DNA from: Polyangium fumosum | GTDB taxonomy: Bacteria; Myxococcota_A; Polyangia; Polyangiales; Polyangiaceae | Direction of reading: 5' to 3' | Assembly (NCBI RefSeq): GCF_005144585.1 | Contig: NZ_SSMQ01000027.1 | Coordinates: 62,001 to 126,000, forward strand | DNA: 64,000 nt | Program-made: the position numbers and the translations under genes | Shown: positions 34,434 to 44,316 of the stretch, piece after piece | Layout: the number at the start of each line of letters is the position of its first letter | How positions within the stretch are numbered: the stretch's first letter is position 1 | Notes under the pieces: generated by a model | Seen by the model: the letters and a program-made list of their open reading frames with translations, nothing else | What the model was told of the DNA's origin: nothing | The model's database searches: none

Positions 34434-37400
34434 TCACGGGCTCGAACAAATGGCCGCGTCGCTGCGGCCCGCCTCCCGCACGAGGGATGCGCCGGGGGAC
34501 GGAAATCGGACCACGAGGGTCGTGTTGTTCGGGGACGACCGGACCTCGAGCCCCTCCAGGCAGGTGCGGCCGGCCGAGACGGCGACGAGGGCCGTGGCCC
34601 CGAGGCTCGGGGCGTCATACGCGGGATGCGGCGGGTCGAACTGGACGTCGACGAGGACCTCGGCGAGGAGGCGGTAGGCGTCGGGGTCGGGGCGGCACGC
34701 CGGGGAAGGGTCGAGGTTCGTGAGGCTGCCAGCGGCGCGCACGGGGCCGAGGGCGGCGCGGGCGAGGTCGAGGTCGGCGAGGAGGATGTCGCCGGAGGTG
34801 CCGGAGACGGCGCTCACGGCAAGGCGAGCGGCGGCGGGATCGCCGCGGCGGCGCGCAAGGCCGAGGCGGTGGCGCTGGACGTCGGGGATGCGGGCGACCT
34901 GGGCGAAGGGGCGGCGCAGGCTGCCGCGGAGCAGGGCGAGCTCGCCGTCGGGCTCAAGGGTGAGGAGATCGCCGCGGCCGAGGTCGGCGGCGACGATGAG
35001 GTCGCCGTTGTGCTCGAAGGGGAGGGCGGCGCGGCTTGCCAGGCCGCCCGGGAGGCCGAGGTCGAAGCGAAGGTGATTGGCGCTGAGGAAGAGGCCCACG
35101 GGCGAGGCGCCTTCCCCGAGCAGGACAGGGACGAGGTCGCTGCGCTGCGGAGGGAGGCCAAAGGCAGGGGCCTTGATGGTGAGCGTGCGCGGAGGGCTCG
35201 GATCGAAAGGGAGCCCCACGTCCGCCGTCAAGATGCCTCCACGTACCCGGCCGATGGCATAACCAATGTCGTGCTTCAGCGAATAGGGATTGAGGAGGTA
35301 ATAGCCATTCTTGGAATCGTCGACCGGGGAGGGGGGGCCGGCGAGCCTGCAACGGAGGGGGAGCGAGCCGAGGCGCTTGACGGGCGGCGCGGGGGCGGGG
35401 GCGAGGTCGGGCGGCGGGGGCGGCGGGGCCGCGGGCGCGGGGCCTCCCCAGCCGAGGCGGACGACGCCGTCGCCGAGGGCGCAGCCGAGCTCGGAGCAGC
35501 CCTGGACGACGTTGGCGTCGTAGGGGGCGCTGAGCTCGCCGACGGGAGGCGGGGCGACAGGGCGGAAGGTGCGGCCGCCGTCGGTGGTCTCGTGGTAGGT
35601 GGCGAGGCCGTCGGCGTCGGCGCGGGCGAGGGCGAAGGGGCCGCCGCGGAGGAGCTCGACGACGCCGGGCGGGAGGGGATGGACCTCCACGCGGCCGTCG
35701 GGCTGGATGTGGACGCCGGCGAAGCGGCCGCCGAGGCGCGAGGCGACGGGGAGCATGCGCTCGGAGCGGCCCTGGGGGAGGGGCTCGTGATCGAAGGCAT
35801 CCTCGGCGGACTCGCCTTCGGGCGGGAGGACGATCCAGCCGTGGACGGAGCCGTCTTTCTCGTCGAGCCAGAAATCGCGGTCGATCGAGCGGTAGGGAGG
35901 CTCTTCCATGGGCGTGAGGACCGCCGGGAAGCGGGCGCCGTCGAGGGCGGGGTCGTCGGGGTCGACGCGGAGGATGCGGATGCCCTCGGGCGCGGGGGTC
36001 GAGGCGGGTTTCGTGTCCTTGCCGCGGAGGACGAGGGCGGTGGCTGTGCCGTCGTCGCCGGGGAGGAACCGGTACAGGTGGGTCGCGTCTTCGCCCGTGA
36101 GGCGTCGCTCGGTCCAGGCGCCGTCGGCGGCGCGGACGCAGACGTAGGCGTCGTCGGTGGGGGTGGGGTCGAGCGGCTCGGGCGGGTCTTCGGGGGGCGC
36201 GGTCGTGGACTCGCTGGGCCCGAAGAGCCGCACGGGCGGCTCGCTGACGGGCGGAGCGCCCCGGAAATCGGCGACGGTGGGGACGAGCGCGCCGCATCGA
36301 CCCGTGAACGCGAAGCGCGCGCCGAGGCCGGCGATGAAGGTGGACGGCTCGGGGAAGGTGGCTTCGAGGCGCGGCGCGGAGGGGTCGTCCCGGAGGGCGA
36401 GGACATGGGCGCCATGCGGATGGGTGCACGCGAGCAGGACATCGGCGCCGCGGGTGAGGGGCTGGCAGTGCGCGTAGGGCTCGGCGACGCCGAGGGAGTA
36501 GGCATCGTCGAGGACCTGGCCCGTGGCGAGGGCGAGGACACGGACGGACTGTTCACGCGTGACGAGGGCGCGGCCCCCCGGGAGGCGCGCCCCGGCGAAG
36601 ACGGCGCCCGCGAGTTCGGAGGGGGCGAGCTGGCGGCTCGTGGGGAGCGGGTCGTCGACGGCGTAGGGCGTCATGCCGACGCCGAGGTCGTTCTGCGGGG
36701 CAACAACGAAGGGGACGAGGCCGGCGGCGGGGTCGAGGGCGAGCGTAGGGGGGTAGCCCCCCCGGTTTGGGTAGAGGAGGAGCCTGCCCGACGCGCCCTC
36801 CCCCACGTTGAAGACGCGGACGCCCCGCTCGGCGGTGAGGTCGCGGAAGGTCTTGCCGCCGTCGGTGGTGATCTCGGCGCGGCCAAAGGCGTCGAGGCGG
36901 ACGCCGTGCTTGCCGTCGAGGGAAAAGGCCTCGGCGAAGCGCGCGAGGTCGGTGCGGCGGACGGTGGGGGTCGGAGCGCGGGGGTCGAGCTCGAGCAGGC
37001 CGAGGTCGGTGCGCAGGACGAGGGTGTCGAGCCAGGGGCGCGCGCCGCCTTCGGCCGCGATCTGCGCGAGGGGGCGGAGCTCGCCGAGGAAGGTGTCGGC
37101 GTGGTAGGTGCGCGTGTCCGACCAGAAGACGTAGCCGCCGCCGAGGCGCGCGGGCAGGGAGCGGAAGCCGTACAGCGTCTCGGGGCCACGCGCCTCGGCG
37201 AGGACGAGGCCGCCGTCGAGGAGGAAGCGGTTGCCGGAGGCGATGGCGGGCTCGGGGCGGGGCAAGGCGGAGGCGCGGCCAGCCTCGTCGAAGGAGACGC
37301 CGACGCCCTCGGCGAGGACGTACCGGGCCGGGCCGAGGAGGGGCTCGGGCGTGGCGGCGGGTGTTGCGCGGAGCGGCGCGGGCGGCGGGGCGGAGGCGCT

Positions 37401-37481
37401 CGGGCGCGCGGGCGGCGTGGAGCAGGCGGCGAAGGCGGCGAGGGCGACGGACGCGGCCGCGGGGAAGGCTCGTTTTTTCAT
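34434..37481 (-). CDS. Large Asp-box lipoprotein A (third gene of a paralogous trio)
   Basis: 1015 aa from the ATG at 37481. The signal peptide ends in AFAAC (Cys20). The body is beta-propeller-like with sialidase/sortilin-type Asp boxes at about residue 204 (TTDGGKTFRDL) and 634 (TTDGGRTFRP). GGGYVFWSDTRTYHADTF near residue 112 is matched in both neighbours. The ATG overlaps the stop of the upstream paralogue (ATGA), implying translational coupling. It probably binds a polymer or protein at the outer surface. No catalytic site is seen. Confidence 0.75.
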   Translation of the reverse strand: MKKRAFPAAASVALAAFAACSTPPARPSASAPPPAPLRATPAATPEPLLGPARYVLAEGVGVSFDEAGRASALPRPEPAIASGNRFLLDGGLVLAEARGPETLYGFRSLPARLGGGYVFWSDTRTYHADTFLGELRPLAQIAAEGGARPWLDTLVLRTDLGLLELDPRAPTPTVRRTDLARFAEAFSLDGKHGVRLDAFGRAEITTDGGKTFRDLTAERGVRVFNVGEGASGRLLLYPNRGGYPPTLALDPAAGLVPFVVAPQNDLGVGMTPYAVDDPLPTSRQLAPSELAGAVFAGARLPGGRALVTREQSVRVLALATGQVLDDAYSLGVAEPYAHCQPLTRGADVLLACTHPHGAHVLALRDDPSAPRLEATFPEPSTFIAGLGARFAFTGRCGALVPTVADFRGAPPVSEPPVRLFGPSESTTAPPEDPPEPLDPTPTDDAYVCVRAADGAWTERRLTGEDATHLYRFLPGDDGTATALVLRGKDTKPASTPAPEGIRILRVDPDDPALDGARFPAVLTPMEEPPYRSIDRDFWLDEKDGSVHGWIVLPPEGESAEDAFDHEPLPQGRSERMLPVASRLGGRFAGVHIQPDGRVEVHPLPPGVVELLRGGPFALARADADGLATYHETTDGGRTFRPVAPPPVGELSAPYDANVVQGCSELGCALGDGVVRLGWGGPAPAAPPPPPPDLAPAPAPPVKRLGSLPLRCRLAGPPSPVDDSKNGYYLLNPYSLKHDIGYAIGRVRGGILTADVGLPFDPSPPRTLTIKAPAFGLPPQRSDLVPVLLGEGASPVGLFLSANHLRFDLGLPGGLASRAALPFEHNGDLIVAADLGRGDLLTLEPDGELALLRGSLRRPFAQVARIPDVQRHRLGLARRRGDPAAARLAVSAVSGTSGDILLADLDLARAALGPVRAAGSLTNLDPSPACRPDPDAYRLLAEVLVDVQFDPPHPAYDAPSLGATALVAVSAGRTCLEGLEVRSSPNNTTLVVRFPSPGASLVREAGRSDAAICSSP

Positions 37482-40441
37482 CGGACGATGCCTTCGCAGG
37501 TGAGCGGCTGGCGGACCTCGGTGCCGAAGCCGAGGACCACGAGCGTGCCCTTGCCGGGGCCCTTGCCGTCGAAGCGGGCGATGAGCTTGCGGACGGTGCC
37601 CGGCGGGTCGTAGGCGCCGAGCTCGACCTCGTGGCGCTCGTCGCGGACCGCGATCTCCACGGCTTCGAGGCAAACACGGGCCGGCGACCAGCGCAGGACG
37701 GCGAACCCCGCCGATCCACTCGCGACGATGCCGTGGAGCATGCCCTGGGCGAGGCCGATCTCCGTGTCGAAGGGCAGGACCACGCGGGCGTCGTCGGGCT
37801 GCGGCGCGCAACGAGGATCCGAGGCGGCGGTGAGGCCTTCGAGGGACACGAGGCGTTTCTCCGGGCCGAGCGTGCCCCGATCCGGGTCGAGCGGCGCGAG
37901 CACGGCGTCGCCGCCCGCGTCGACGGCGACGACGACCGGGTCCTTTCCGCGCAGGCCGGCGGCGAGGTCGAAGCGGCTCGCGGCATCGGGCGGATGGAGC
38001 AAGCCGAGCTCGCGCCGCGCGCCGGGGAGGACGGCGCGGCCCGGGGTCGGCGCGGAGCGGGGCAGCTCCACGGTGGAGACGGCCTGACGGTCGCCGGTCC
38101 CGCTCACGAGCAGGGCGCGGCTCCCGTGCACGACGCCCACCGCGGGATCCTCGATGCACCCGCCGATCGGCAAGGTCAGGCCGGCGTCGTCGACGAGAGA
38201 GGCGGCACAGCGGCCCATGCCCGCGGTGGCCACCGCGCGCACCTTCGTGCCGTCGAGCACGTAGCCGAGCCGGATCTCGTATGGATGGAACGGGGTGGGG
38301 CCGAGGCGCGAGAGCGGGATCGTGGCGCGAACGATGGGCGCTGCGAGGTCGAGCAAGGGCACGTAGGCGACCTCGGCGTCGCCCGTCGCGCCTCCGGGCT
38401 GCGGGCCGCTCCAGGGGATGAACATCCCGCCCGTGAAGCCGATGCGGCCCGGCGTCAGGCGGGCGATCGGCGTCTGCGTGTGGCCGAGGCCAAACGAGTC
38501 GGGGATGCGCTTGCCCTCGCCCGGGCCGGCGTACCGGCAGGCGAGGCGCACGAGCGGCGGCTCGGGGATCGGGCGCTGGTACTCGGGGTTCGGCTTGGGC
38601 GGGGCCGTGTCCTCGGGCGCCGGCGTGGAGCCGTCGTTCCAGCCGATCCGCACGAACGTGCCGACCTGGCAGCCGATCTCGCTGCACGACATGGGCTCGG
38701 CCGATCCGCCGCTCGGCGGGGGCTCGACGAGGCGGAAGCTACGGCCGTAGTCCGTGGTCTCGAAGAGGCGCTCGGTCTCGGTGCGGGCGAGGCCGAAGCG
38801 GCCCGAGGTCGTGAGGCTGACGGTCTGCGCCGGCAGGGCGTGTTGCCGCGGGCGACCCTCGGCGTCGATGGTCACGGCCGCGAGGTTCGATGGGCCGTGC
38901 GCCGAGGGGAGCCAGCCCTCGAGGGTGCCGTCAGGCGTGACGTGGAGCGCCCGCGTGAGCAGCGTGTTCGTCTCGGAGCTGTACGTGGTGATGTCGAGCG
39001 GCGGCTCGTTGCGGCCCACGCGCACGACGCGGAGGGCGCCGCGCACGGTGACGCGGGGCGTGTTGTGGACGAACGTGACGGGGAGGGCCACGAGGGCCAC
39101 GGCGGCGCCCTCGGCGCGCGGGATCCAGGCGACGACGTCGCTCGCGTCGGCGGGCGCGAGCCGGTGTTCGACCCACGCGCCCGGGCCCTTGCGCACGCAG
39201 AAGACCGGGCTCCGTTGGTTCGAGGCGTTCGTCGGCGAGGCCGAGGCGACGACGTCGGCAGGCGAGCCCGGCGCGGGCCCCTCGCACGGGCCGACGAAGC
39301 CGAGCGCCTCGCCGTCCGCGACGACGAAGCGATCCCAGGCCGGCGCGTCCGGCAGGTCGAACGTGCGCTCGATGCGCCCGCCGCTGGCCAGATCGAGCAC
39401 GGCGGCGCGGTTGCGCGACTCGCAGACGAGCAGCGCGCCGTCCTTCACGCGGAGCGGCGCGCACGTGTCCTCGGGCGTCTCGAGCGCGAGGAGCGCGGTC
39501 GCCCGGCCCGTGCGCAGGTCGACGCGCGCGACGGCGTCCTCGGTGACGGTGAGGGCGTCCCCTTCGAACCAGCGCATGCCATACGCGGCCGCCGCTTCGA
39601 GGGGCGACTGGGCGGCGTCCTCGGGCCAGAAATCATCGAGCTCGGGCGGCGGCTCGTGGCGCCTCGGGCCCTGCGGCGCGCGGTCCGATACGAGGGCGCC
39701 GCGCGCGTCGACGAGCCGGCTCTCCTCGCCCCGGAGCAGGACGTGCAGATCGTCGCCGCGGACCTCGAGCTCCGTCGCCTCCGGGAGCTCCGCCGACACG
39801 TCGCGGTAGGTCGCGCCGCCGTCCGTCGTGAGGCGCGCGTGGCCGAACACGGTCAGCACGAGCGCGCGGCGCGCGTCGGCCGCGAGCCCCGTGGCAAAGC
39901 CGGGCAGGTCGAGCTTCCGTGGCGGGCCTCCCGCGGGCGACACCACGAACACGCCGGCCGCCGTCACGAGCCCGACGCCGTCGATCCAGTCGAACGTGTT
40001 TTGCACGGTCGCCGGCAGCTTCCCGAGGGGCCGGGCCTCGCCGAGCCACGTGGCCGCGCCGAACACCTCGCGCTCTCTCCAGAGCACGTACCGCGCGGGC
40101 GCGGCCGGCGCGGCGCTCCACGGCGGGGCCGCCGCCGCCCCCTCGAAATCGACCGTGTCCTTGGCCCGCGCGATCACGTCGGCGCCGCGCGCCTCGACGC
40201 GGCGGCCGCCCGTGAGGGATCGATCGATCCCGGCCTCGGTCCGCTCGATCCACGCGGCCGCGCCCGTCACGACCCAGCGCGGTGGACCGAGGGCAGGCGC
40301 CCGCGGCGACGCCTTGCCGTCCTCCTTCGCCCCGCGCGCGGCTTCCGCGGACGGAGGCGTGTTCGGCGCGGGGCGCGCTCCCGTGCAGCTCGCCGCGGCC
40401 ACGAGGAGCGCGCAGGCCGACGTGAGGGCGGCGCGCTTCAT
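37478..40441 (-). CDS. Large Asp-box lipoprotein B (second gene of the trio)
   Basis: 987 aa from the ATG at 40441. The lipobox is AAASC (Cys19). Asp boxes lie at about 205 (TTDGGATYRDV) and 564 (TTDYGRSFRL), the same order and similar spacing as in its two neighbours. Conserved pieces such as RYVLWRERE and the Cys-containing MSCSEIGCQVG also recur. It overlaps lipoprotein A by ATGA and lipoprotein C's stop by ATGA. Function is unknown; surface binding is inferred. Confidence 0.75.
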   Translation of the reverse strand: MKRAALTSACALLVAAASCTGARPAPNTPPSAEAARGAKEDGKASPRAPALGPPRWVVTGAAAWIERTEAGIDRSLTGGRRVEARGADVIARAKDTVDFEGAAAAPPWSAAPAAPARYVLWREREVFGAATWLGEARPLGKLPATVQNTFDWIDGVGLVTAAGVFVVSPAGGPPRKLDLPGFATGLAADARRALVLTVFGHARLTTDGGATYRDVSAELPEATELEVRGDDLHVLLRGEESRLVDARGALVSDRAPQGPRRHEPPPELDDFWPEDAAQSPLEAAAAYGMRWFEGDALTVTEDAVARVDLRTGRATALLALETPEDTCAPLRVKDGALLVCESRNRAAVLDLASGGRIERTFDLPDAPAWDRFVVADGEALGFVGPCEGPAPGSPADVVASASPTNASNQRSPVFCVRKGPGAWVEHRLAPADASDVVAWIPRAEGAAVALVALPVTFVHNTPRVTVRGALRVVRVGRNEPPLDITTYSSETNTLLTRALHVTPDGTLEGWLPSAHGPSNLAAVTIDAEGRPRQHALPAQTVSLTTSGRFGLARTETERLFETTDYGRSFRLVEPPPSGGSAEPMSCSEIGCQVGTFVRIGWNDGSTPAPEDTAPPKPNPEYQRPIPEPPLVRLACRYAGPGEGKRIPDSFGLGHTQTPIARLTPGRIGFTGGMFIPWSGPQPGGATGDAEVAYVPLLDLAAPIVRATIPLSRLGPTPFHPYEIRLGYVLDGTKVRAVATAGMGRCAASLVDDAGLTLPIGGCIEDPAVGVVHGSRALLVSGTGDRQAVSTVELPRSAPTPGRAVLPGARRELGLLHPPDAASRFDLAAGLRGKDPVVVAVDAGGDAVLAPLDPDRGTLGPEKRLVSLEGLTAASDPRCAPQPDDARVVLPFDTEIGLAQGMLHGIVASGSAGFAVLRWSPARVCLEAVEIAVRDERHEVELGAYDPPGTVRKLIARFDGKGPGKGTLVVLGFGTEVRQPLTCEGIVR

Positions 40442-43400
40442 CGGGCTTGCTCCTGCGGCGTCGGTTCGAGCTTGCAGGTGAGTTCTTGCCGCAGCCCGCC
40501 CGCCTGGAGCACGGCGCCGCGGCGCTTCGAGCCCGAAGCTTCCCAGCGCACGATCAGGCTCCCCTCGCTGCGCGTGACGTCGTCGGGCCGGCGCTCGGCC
40601 CCGACGTCGATCGCCTCCACGCAGACCCGCTCCTCCGTCCAGCGCACGAGCGCCGCGCCCGAGCCGCGCAAGGTCACGCCCGGCAGCGCGCGGCTGTCGA
40701 ACCCGAGCCACGCCGAGGGCTCCATGGGGACGAGCGCACGAAAGCCTGTGGCCTTCTTGCAGCGTGGATCATCGGCCGGCGTCGCGGTCGTCCACGGCGC
40801 GAGCGGCGTCCGCGGCCGCGGGCTCGACGTCGCCGGATCGAGCTCCGCGACGGCGACCACGCGCGGCGGGCTCCCGTCCCACAGCAAGATCCCGATCGCC
40901 CCGTCGTCCCGCCGGGCCAGCGTCAGCGGCCTGCGCCCGCCCGCGTCGCGCTCCTGGCCCACGAAGACCGGCGGGCGCAGCGGCGCCTGCGCGTGCTCCT
41001 CGAGCGTCATGCGCCGACGGATCTCGCCCAGCACGAGCGCGCGCTCCGGCCCGAGCAGGAGCCCGCCGCCCGGCGCGGTGTCGGCCACCGAGTAGCGCCG
41101 GGGCTCGAAGAGCGGCAGCGTCGCCACCCGCTCGGGCGTCACCACGAGCTCGTGCTTGTCCGTCACGAACAGGAGCCCGACCTCCCCTTTCGGCGTCAGC
41201 AGCGGCGTCACCACCATGCGCCGCACGTTTTCCAGGTCCGCGCCTGTCGCGTCGATCCGCAGCGGCGACGCACCCGGCTCGAACGGCGCCCGCATCAGGA
41301 GCGAATGCGTGCGCAGCGTCGCCGCCCTCGGCTTCCGCGGCGGGGTCTTCCCCGGCGCCGGCGGGGCCGCGTCGGCCTGCGGCATGTTCTTCAGCATGGC
41401 CTGGAGCGCGTCCTTCGGGAGCTGCGCGAGCACCTCCGGCGGCAGCATCTGCACGAGCTCGGGCGGCAACCCCGCGTGCCCCGCCTCCTCCCCGGGCAGG
41501 TTCTCCACCTCGCGCACGAGCGTGACGATGTCGCCGAGCCCCGTTTGCCATGACAGCCGTCCCTTGTCCGGCACGAGCGCCGCGTCCGGCATGATCTCCG
41601 GCTTGCCGTTCGGCGTGCAGACGAGGCGCATGGGCGGCTTCGACGCCGGCTCCTCGGAGGGCTCGGCCGGGTGCACCACGGGCGCCGCGCCGGTCGATCC
41701 CCAGCCGAGGCGCGTCACCGGGCCGAGCACGCACCCGAGCGCCGAGCAAAACCCGCCGAAGGACGCGGGCGGCAGCGGCGACCGCCCCGCCGCTTGGAAG
41801 CTCCGGCCATGATCGATCGTCTCGTACAGATCGCCGTCCCGCGTGAGCGCCACGCCGAAGTCGCCCGTCACGCTCATGCCGAGGACCCGCGACGGCAGCG
41901 GGAACGTCGTCACCCGCCCCTGCGGATCCACGACGACCCCGGCGAAGATGCCGCTCACCTCGCCCGCGTTCGGCGCCGCCACCCAGCCCTCGATCGAGCC
42001 GTCCTCGCGCGCCTGGAACCGCCGCTCCACGAGCGGCCCGATCGGCCCGCGCAAGCTGCCCGCGTACATGCCGTACGGGCTCCACGATGGGCGCGAGAAC
42101 AACATGCCGGAGACCTCGGCCGGCACCCGCACGATCCGCACCCCGCCCTGCACGACCACGCGCGACGTGTCGTGTTTCGCCTCGGGCAAACCCTCCGTGT
42201 GGGGATCGACGACGAGCGCCACCGCCGTCCCGTCCCGCCGCGGCGCCCAGCCGTACACCTCTTGCCCGGGCGGCAGCTCGATCGCGTGCTCGACCCATTC
42301 GTCCGGCCCGCGCCGCACGCAGATCCGCGTCGCCGGCCGGACCTCGCTGCCGAAGTCCATGCGCGACGGATCGTTCGGATCGAGCAGCCGCGGCGTGTAC
42401 TTGCACGGCCCCACGAACGCGATCGCGCCCGCGTCGTCGGTCACGAAGTAGCCGTCTTCGCTGAAGGCCCGCTCGACCACGGGCGGGAGCGCCCCGTCTT
42501 GCAGGCGCATCACGTACGACGTCGTGTCCTGGTACATCTCCCAGCCGCACACGACGAACGGCGCCTCGGGCCCCGCCACCGCCGAGCACAGGAGCCCCGG
42601 CTGCGGAAAGTCCGTCACGGCGCGGAGGATCGAGGCCCGAGCGAGATCCACCTCCGCCATGGCCGACGGGCTCATCGCCAGCGCCCGCCCCGCCGCGACC
42701 CTCGCCCCGCCGAGCACCGCGGCCTGGATCGGCGGCGAATCCCGCCAGATCCACCACGCGTTCCGATCGTCCGCCCTCGACCCGGGCAGGATCGGCTCGA
42801 ACCCGCGCCCGTGGCTCGATCCGTGTTGCGCCCCGTCCATCGGCCCGAACCGCCCGTCCGCGCCGAGCGGCAGCCGCCCTTGCCACGTGTCCACGGCGAG
42901 CGCGCCCGGCTGCACCAGGAACGTCTTGCTCCCGAGGCCCGCGACGGAGGCCGCGTCGGTCCACGTCGCGCCCCCGTCCCCCGTCGAGGCGAGCCGGCCG
43001 AGGAAGTCCACGCGCGCCGCGCGCTTCGCATCCAGCGCCGCGAAGTCCGCGAGCCCCGCCTCGCTCGGCGCTTCCAGCGCGTCGCTCCCCTTCCGCAGCG
43101 CGGCCGTGCCCGCCTCTCCGAACACGAGCACCACGTCGAGCCCGCTCCGCGCCCCGCGCACGGCCCCGACCCCGAGCGCCCCGCCGAGCGCGACCGGCCG
43201 CATCGGCCCCGTGAACGTGTCCGACCGGAACACCCGCGTCCGGCTCCAGTGCACGAACCCGCCGCCGAGGTGCGGCGCCACCACGAGCGACCCGACGAGC
43301 GGATCACTCTTGAGCGCCAGATCGACGTCCCACGCCGCCGCCAGCACCTCGCCGCTCTCCGGCGCGAGCTCGAACCGCACGCCCGCCGAGACCAACCGAT

Positions 43401-43608
43401 CCCGATCCGCCTCGTGCGAGACCCAGAACGCGTCGTCGATCGCCGTATGAAACAGCCGCGCCCCGCCCACGAGCGGCTTGTCGAGCCCGAGGGACGGCGC
43501 CGGCGTTGGGCTGCTCTTCGCATGCACCGGCTCGGGCGCCGGGCGCGTGCAGGCCCCGAGCGCGAGGGCCGCGGCGAGGAGAGACGTTCGATCGAGTCGT
43601 CCCAGCAT
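40438..43608 (-). CDS. Large Asp-box lipoprotein C (first gene of the trio)
   Basis: 1056 aa from the ATG at 43608. The lipobox is ALGAC (Cys20). Asp boxes lie at about 211 (STGDGGATWTDA) and 598 (TIDHGRSFQA). GGGFVHWSRTRVFRSDTF corresponds to the block near residue 112 of lipoprotein A, and FCSALGCVLG to the Cys block of B. An extra segment rich in Pro, Lys and Ala (about 700-770) is not in the others. It leads the operon and its own stop overlaps the next start (ATGA). Confidence 0.75.
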   Translation of the reverse strand: MLGRLDRTSLLAAALALGACTRPAPEPVHAKSSPTPAPSLGLDKPLVGGARLFHTAIDDAFWVSHEADRDRLVSAGVRFELAPESGEVLAAAWDVDLALKSDPLVGSLVVAPHLGGGFVHWSRTRVFRSDTFTGPMRPVALGGALGVGAVRGARSGLDVVLVFGEAGTAALRKGSDALEAPSEAGLADFAALDAKRAARVDFLGRLASTGDGGATWTDAASVAGLGSKTFLVQPGALAVDTWQGRLPLGADGRFGPMDGAQHGSSHGRGFEPILPGSRADDRNAWWIWRDSPPIQAAVLGGARVAAGRALAMSPSAMAEVDLARASILRAVTDFPQPGLLCSAVAGPEAPFVVCGWEMYQDTTSYVMRLQDGALPPVVERAFSEDGYFVTDDAGAIAFVGPCKYTPRLLDPNDPSRMDFGSEVRPATRICVRRGPDEWVEHAIELPPGQEVYGWAPRRDGTAVALVVDPHTEGLPEAKHDTSRVVVQGGVRIVRVPAEVSGMLFSRPSWSPYGMYAGSLRGPIGPLVERRFQAREDGSIEGWVAAPNAGEVSGIFAGVVVDPQGRVTTFPLPSRVLGMSVTGDFGVALTRDGDLYETIDHGRSFQAAGRSPLPPASFGGFCSALGCVLGPVTRLGWGSTGAAPVVHPAEPSEEPASKPPMRLVCTPNGKPEIMPDAALVPDKGRLSWQTGLGDIVTLVREVENLPGEEAGHAGLPPELVQMLPPEVLAQLPKDALQAMLKNMPQADAAPPAPGKTPPRKPRAATLRTHSLLMRAPFEPGASPLRIDATGADLENVRRMVVTPLLTPKGEVGLLFVTDKHELVVTPERVATLPLFEPRRYSVADTAPGGGLLLGPERALVLGEIRRRMTLEEHAQAPLRPPVFVGQERDAGGRRPLTLARRDDGAIGILLWDGSPPRVVAVAELDPATSSPRPRTPLAPWTTATPADDPRCKKATGFRALVPMEPSAWLGFDSRALPGVTLRGSGAALVRWTEERVCVEAIDVGAERRPDDVTRSEGSLIVRWEASGSKRRGAVLQAGGLRQELTCKLEPTPQEQAR

Positions 43609-43662
43609 CGGGAAAGCGCGCCGACGGTAGCGAAAGCGGCGCCCGTGTCCTAGGGGTTTTTG

Positions 43663-44139
43663 CTACCTCGCCCCGCGCCCGAGCGGCACGTGCGCCTGTG
43701 AATACGTTCGCTTCTCCCGCACCTTGCCCCCCTCGAAATGCAGCACGTCGAGCCCCTGCCAGGCGAAGACCCGCCCAACCACCCCGCGAAACACCAGGTT
43801 CCTCACCTCGGCGAGCCCGGGCAGCGCCGCCTGCCCGCCTTCGAGCTCGTGCCGGCAGGTCCAGCGCACCATTGCTTTGCCGGCCTCCTCGTCGAGCAGC
43901 CGGTCCTCCGCGAGGAATGAGATCTTGCCGAATTCTCCGCGGAACTGCGGCTCGAATGCCGCGCGGATCTTCCCCTTGCCGCGGTGCTCTTTGCCGTTGT
44001 ACGTCACGTAGAGCGCGTCCTCCGTGAAATGATGCATCACGGCGTCGAGGTCGTTCCGGTTGAACGCGTCGAGGAAGCCGTCGACGAGGACGAGCAAATC
44101 GTCACGGGAGAGCGCGTGGATCGCCATCGGCCGCGGCAT
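43663..44139 (-). CDS. NTF2/SnoaL-like protein
   Basis: 158 aa from the ATG at 44139, with another in-frame ATG at 44127. An alpha+beta NTF2-like fold is suggested by LVDGFLDAFNRNDLDAVMHHF, then WTCRHELEGG and VRNLVFRGVV. This superfamily has polyketide cyclases, isomerases and binding proteins; the pocket residues do not settle which. It lies 54 bases upstream of the lipoprotein trio on the same strand and is divergent from the SRAP gene. Confidence 0.75.
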   Translation of the reverse strand: MPRPMAIHALSRDDLLVLVDGFLDAFNRNDLDAVMHHFTEDALYVTYNGKEHRGKGKIRAAFEPQFRGEFGKISFLAEDRLLDEEAGKAMVRWTCRHELEGGQAALPGLAEVRNLVFRGVVGRVFAWQGLDVLHFEGGKVREKRTYSQAHVPLGRGAR

Positions 44140-44316
44140 CGTCGCCGCCGCTCGCTCCCTTGTCAACACGCGCGCTCGCCGCGCGGGGGCCTCGCATCCT
44201 CCTTCCCACGCGCGCCCCTTCCTGTGGTACGAACGCCCCGCGGCGCGCCTGTCCTCGCGGGCGGGGGTTCGCCGCGTACACCCGACGCGCCGCCTCTCGG
44301 TTTTTCGGATGTTCCC

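Noticed and set aside
35000-43600. Long plus-strand frames opposite the lipoprotein trio
   Set aside because: They are Arg/Ala/Glu-rich mirrors of GC-rich coding DNA with no starts or domains.
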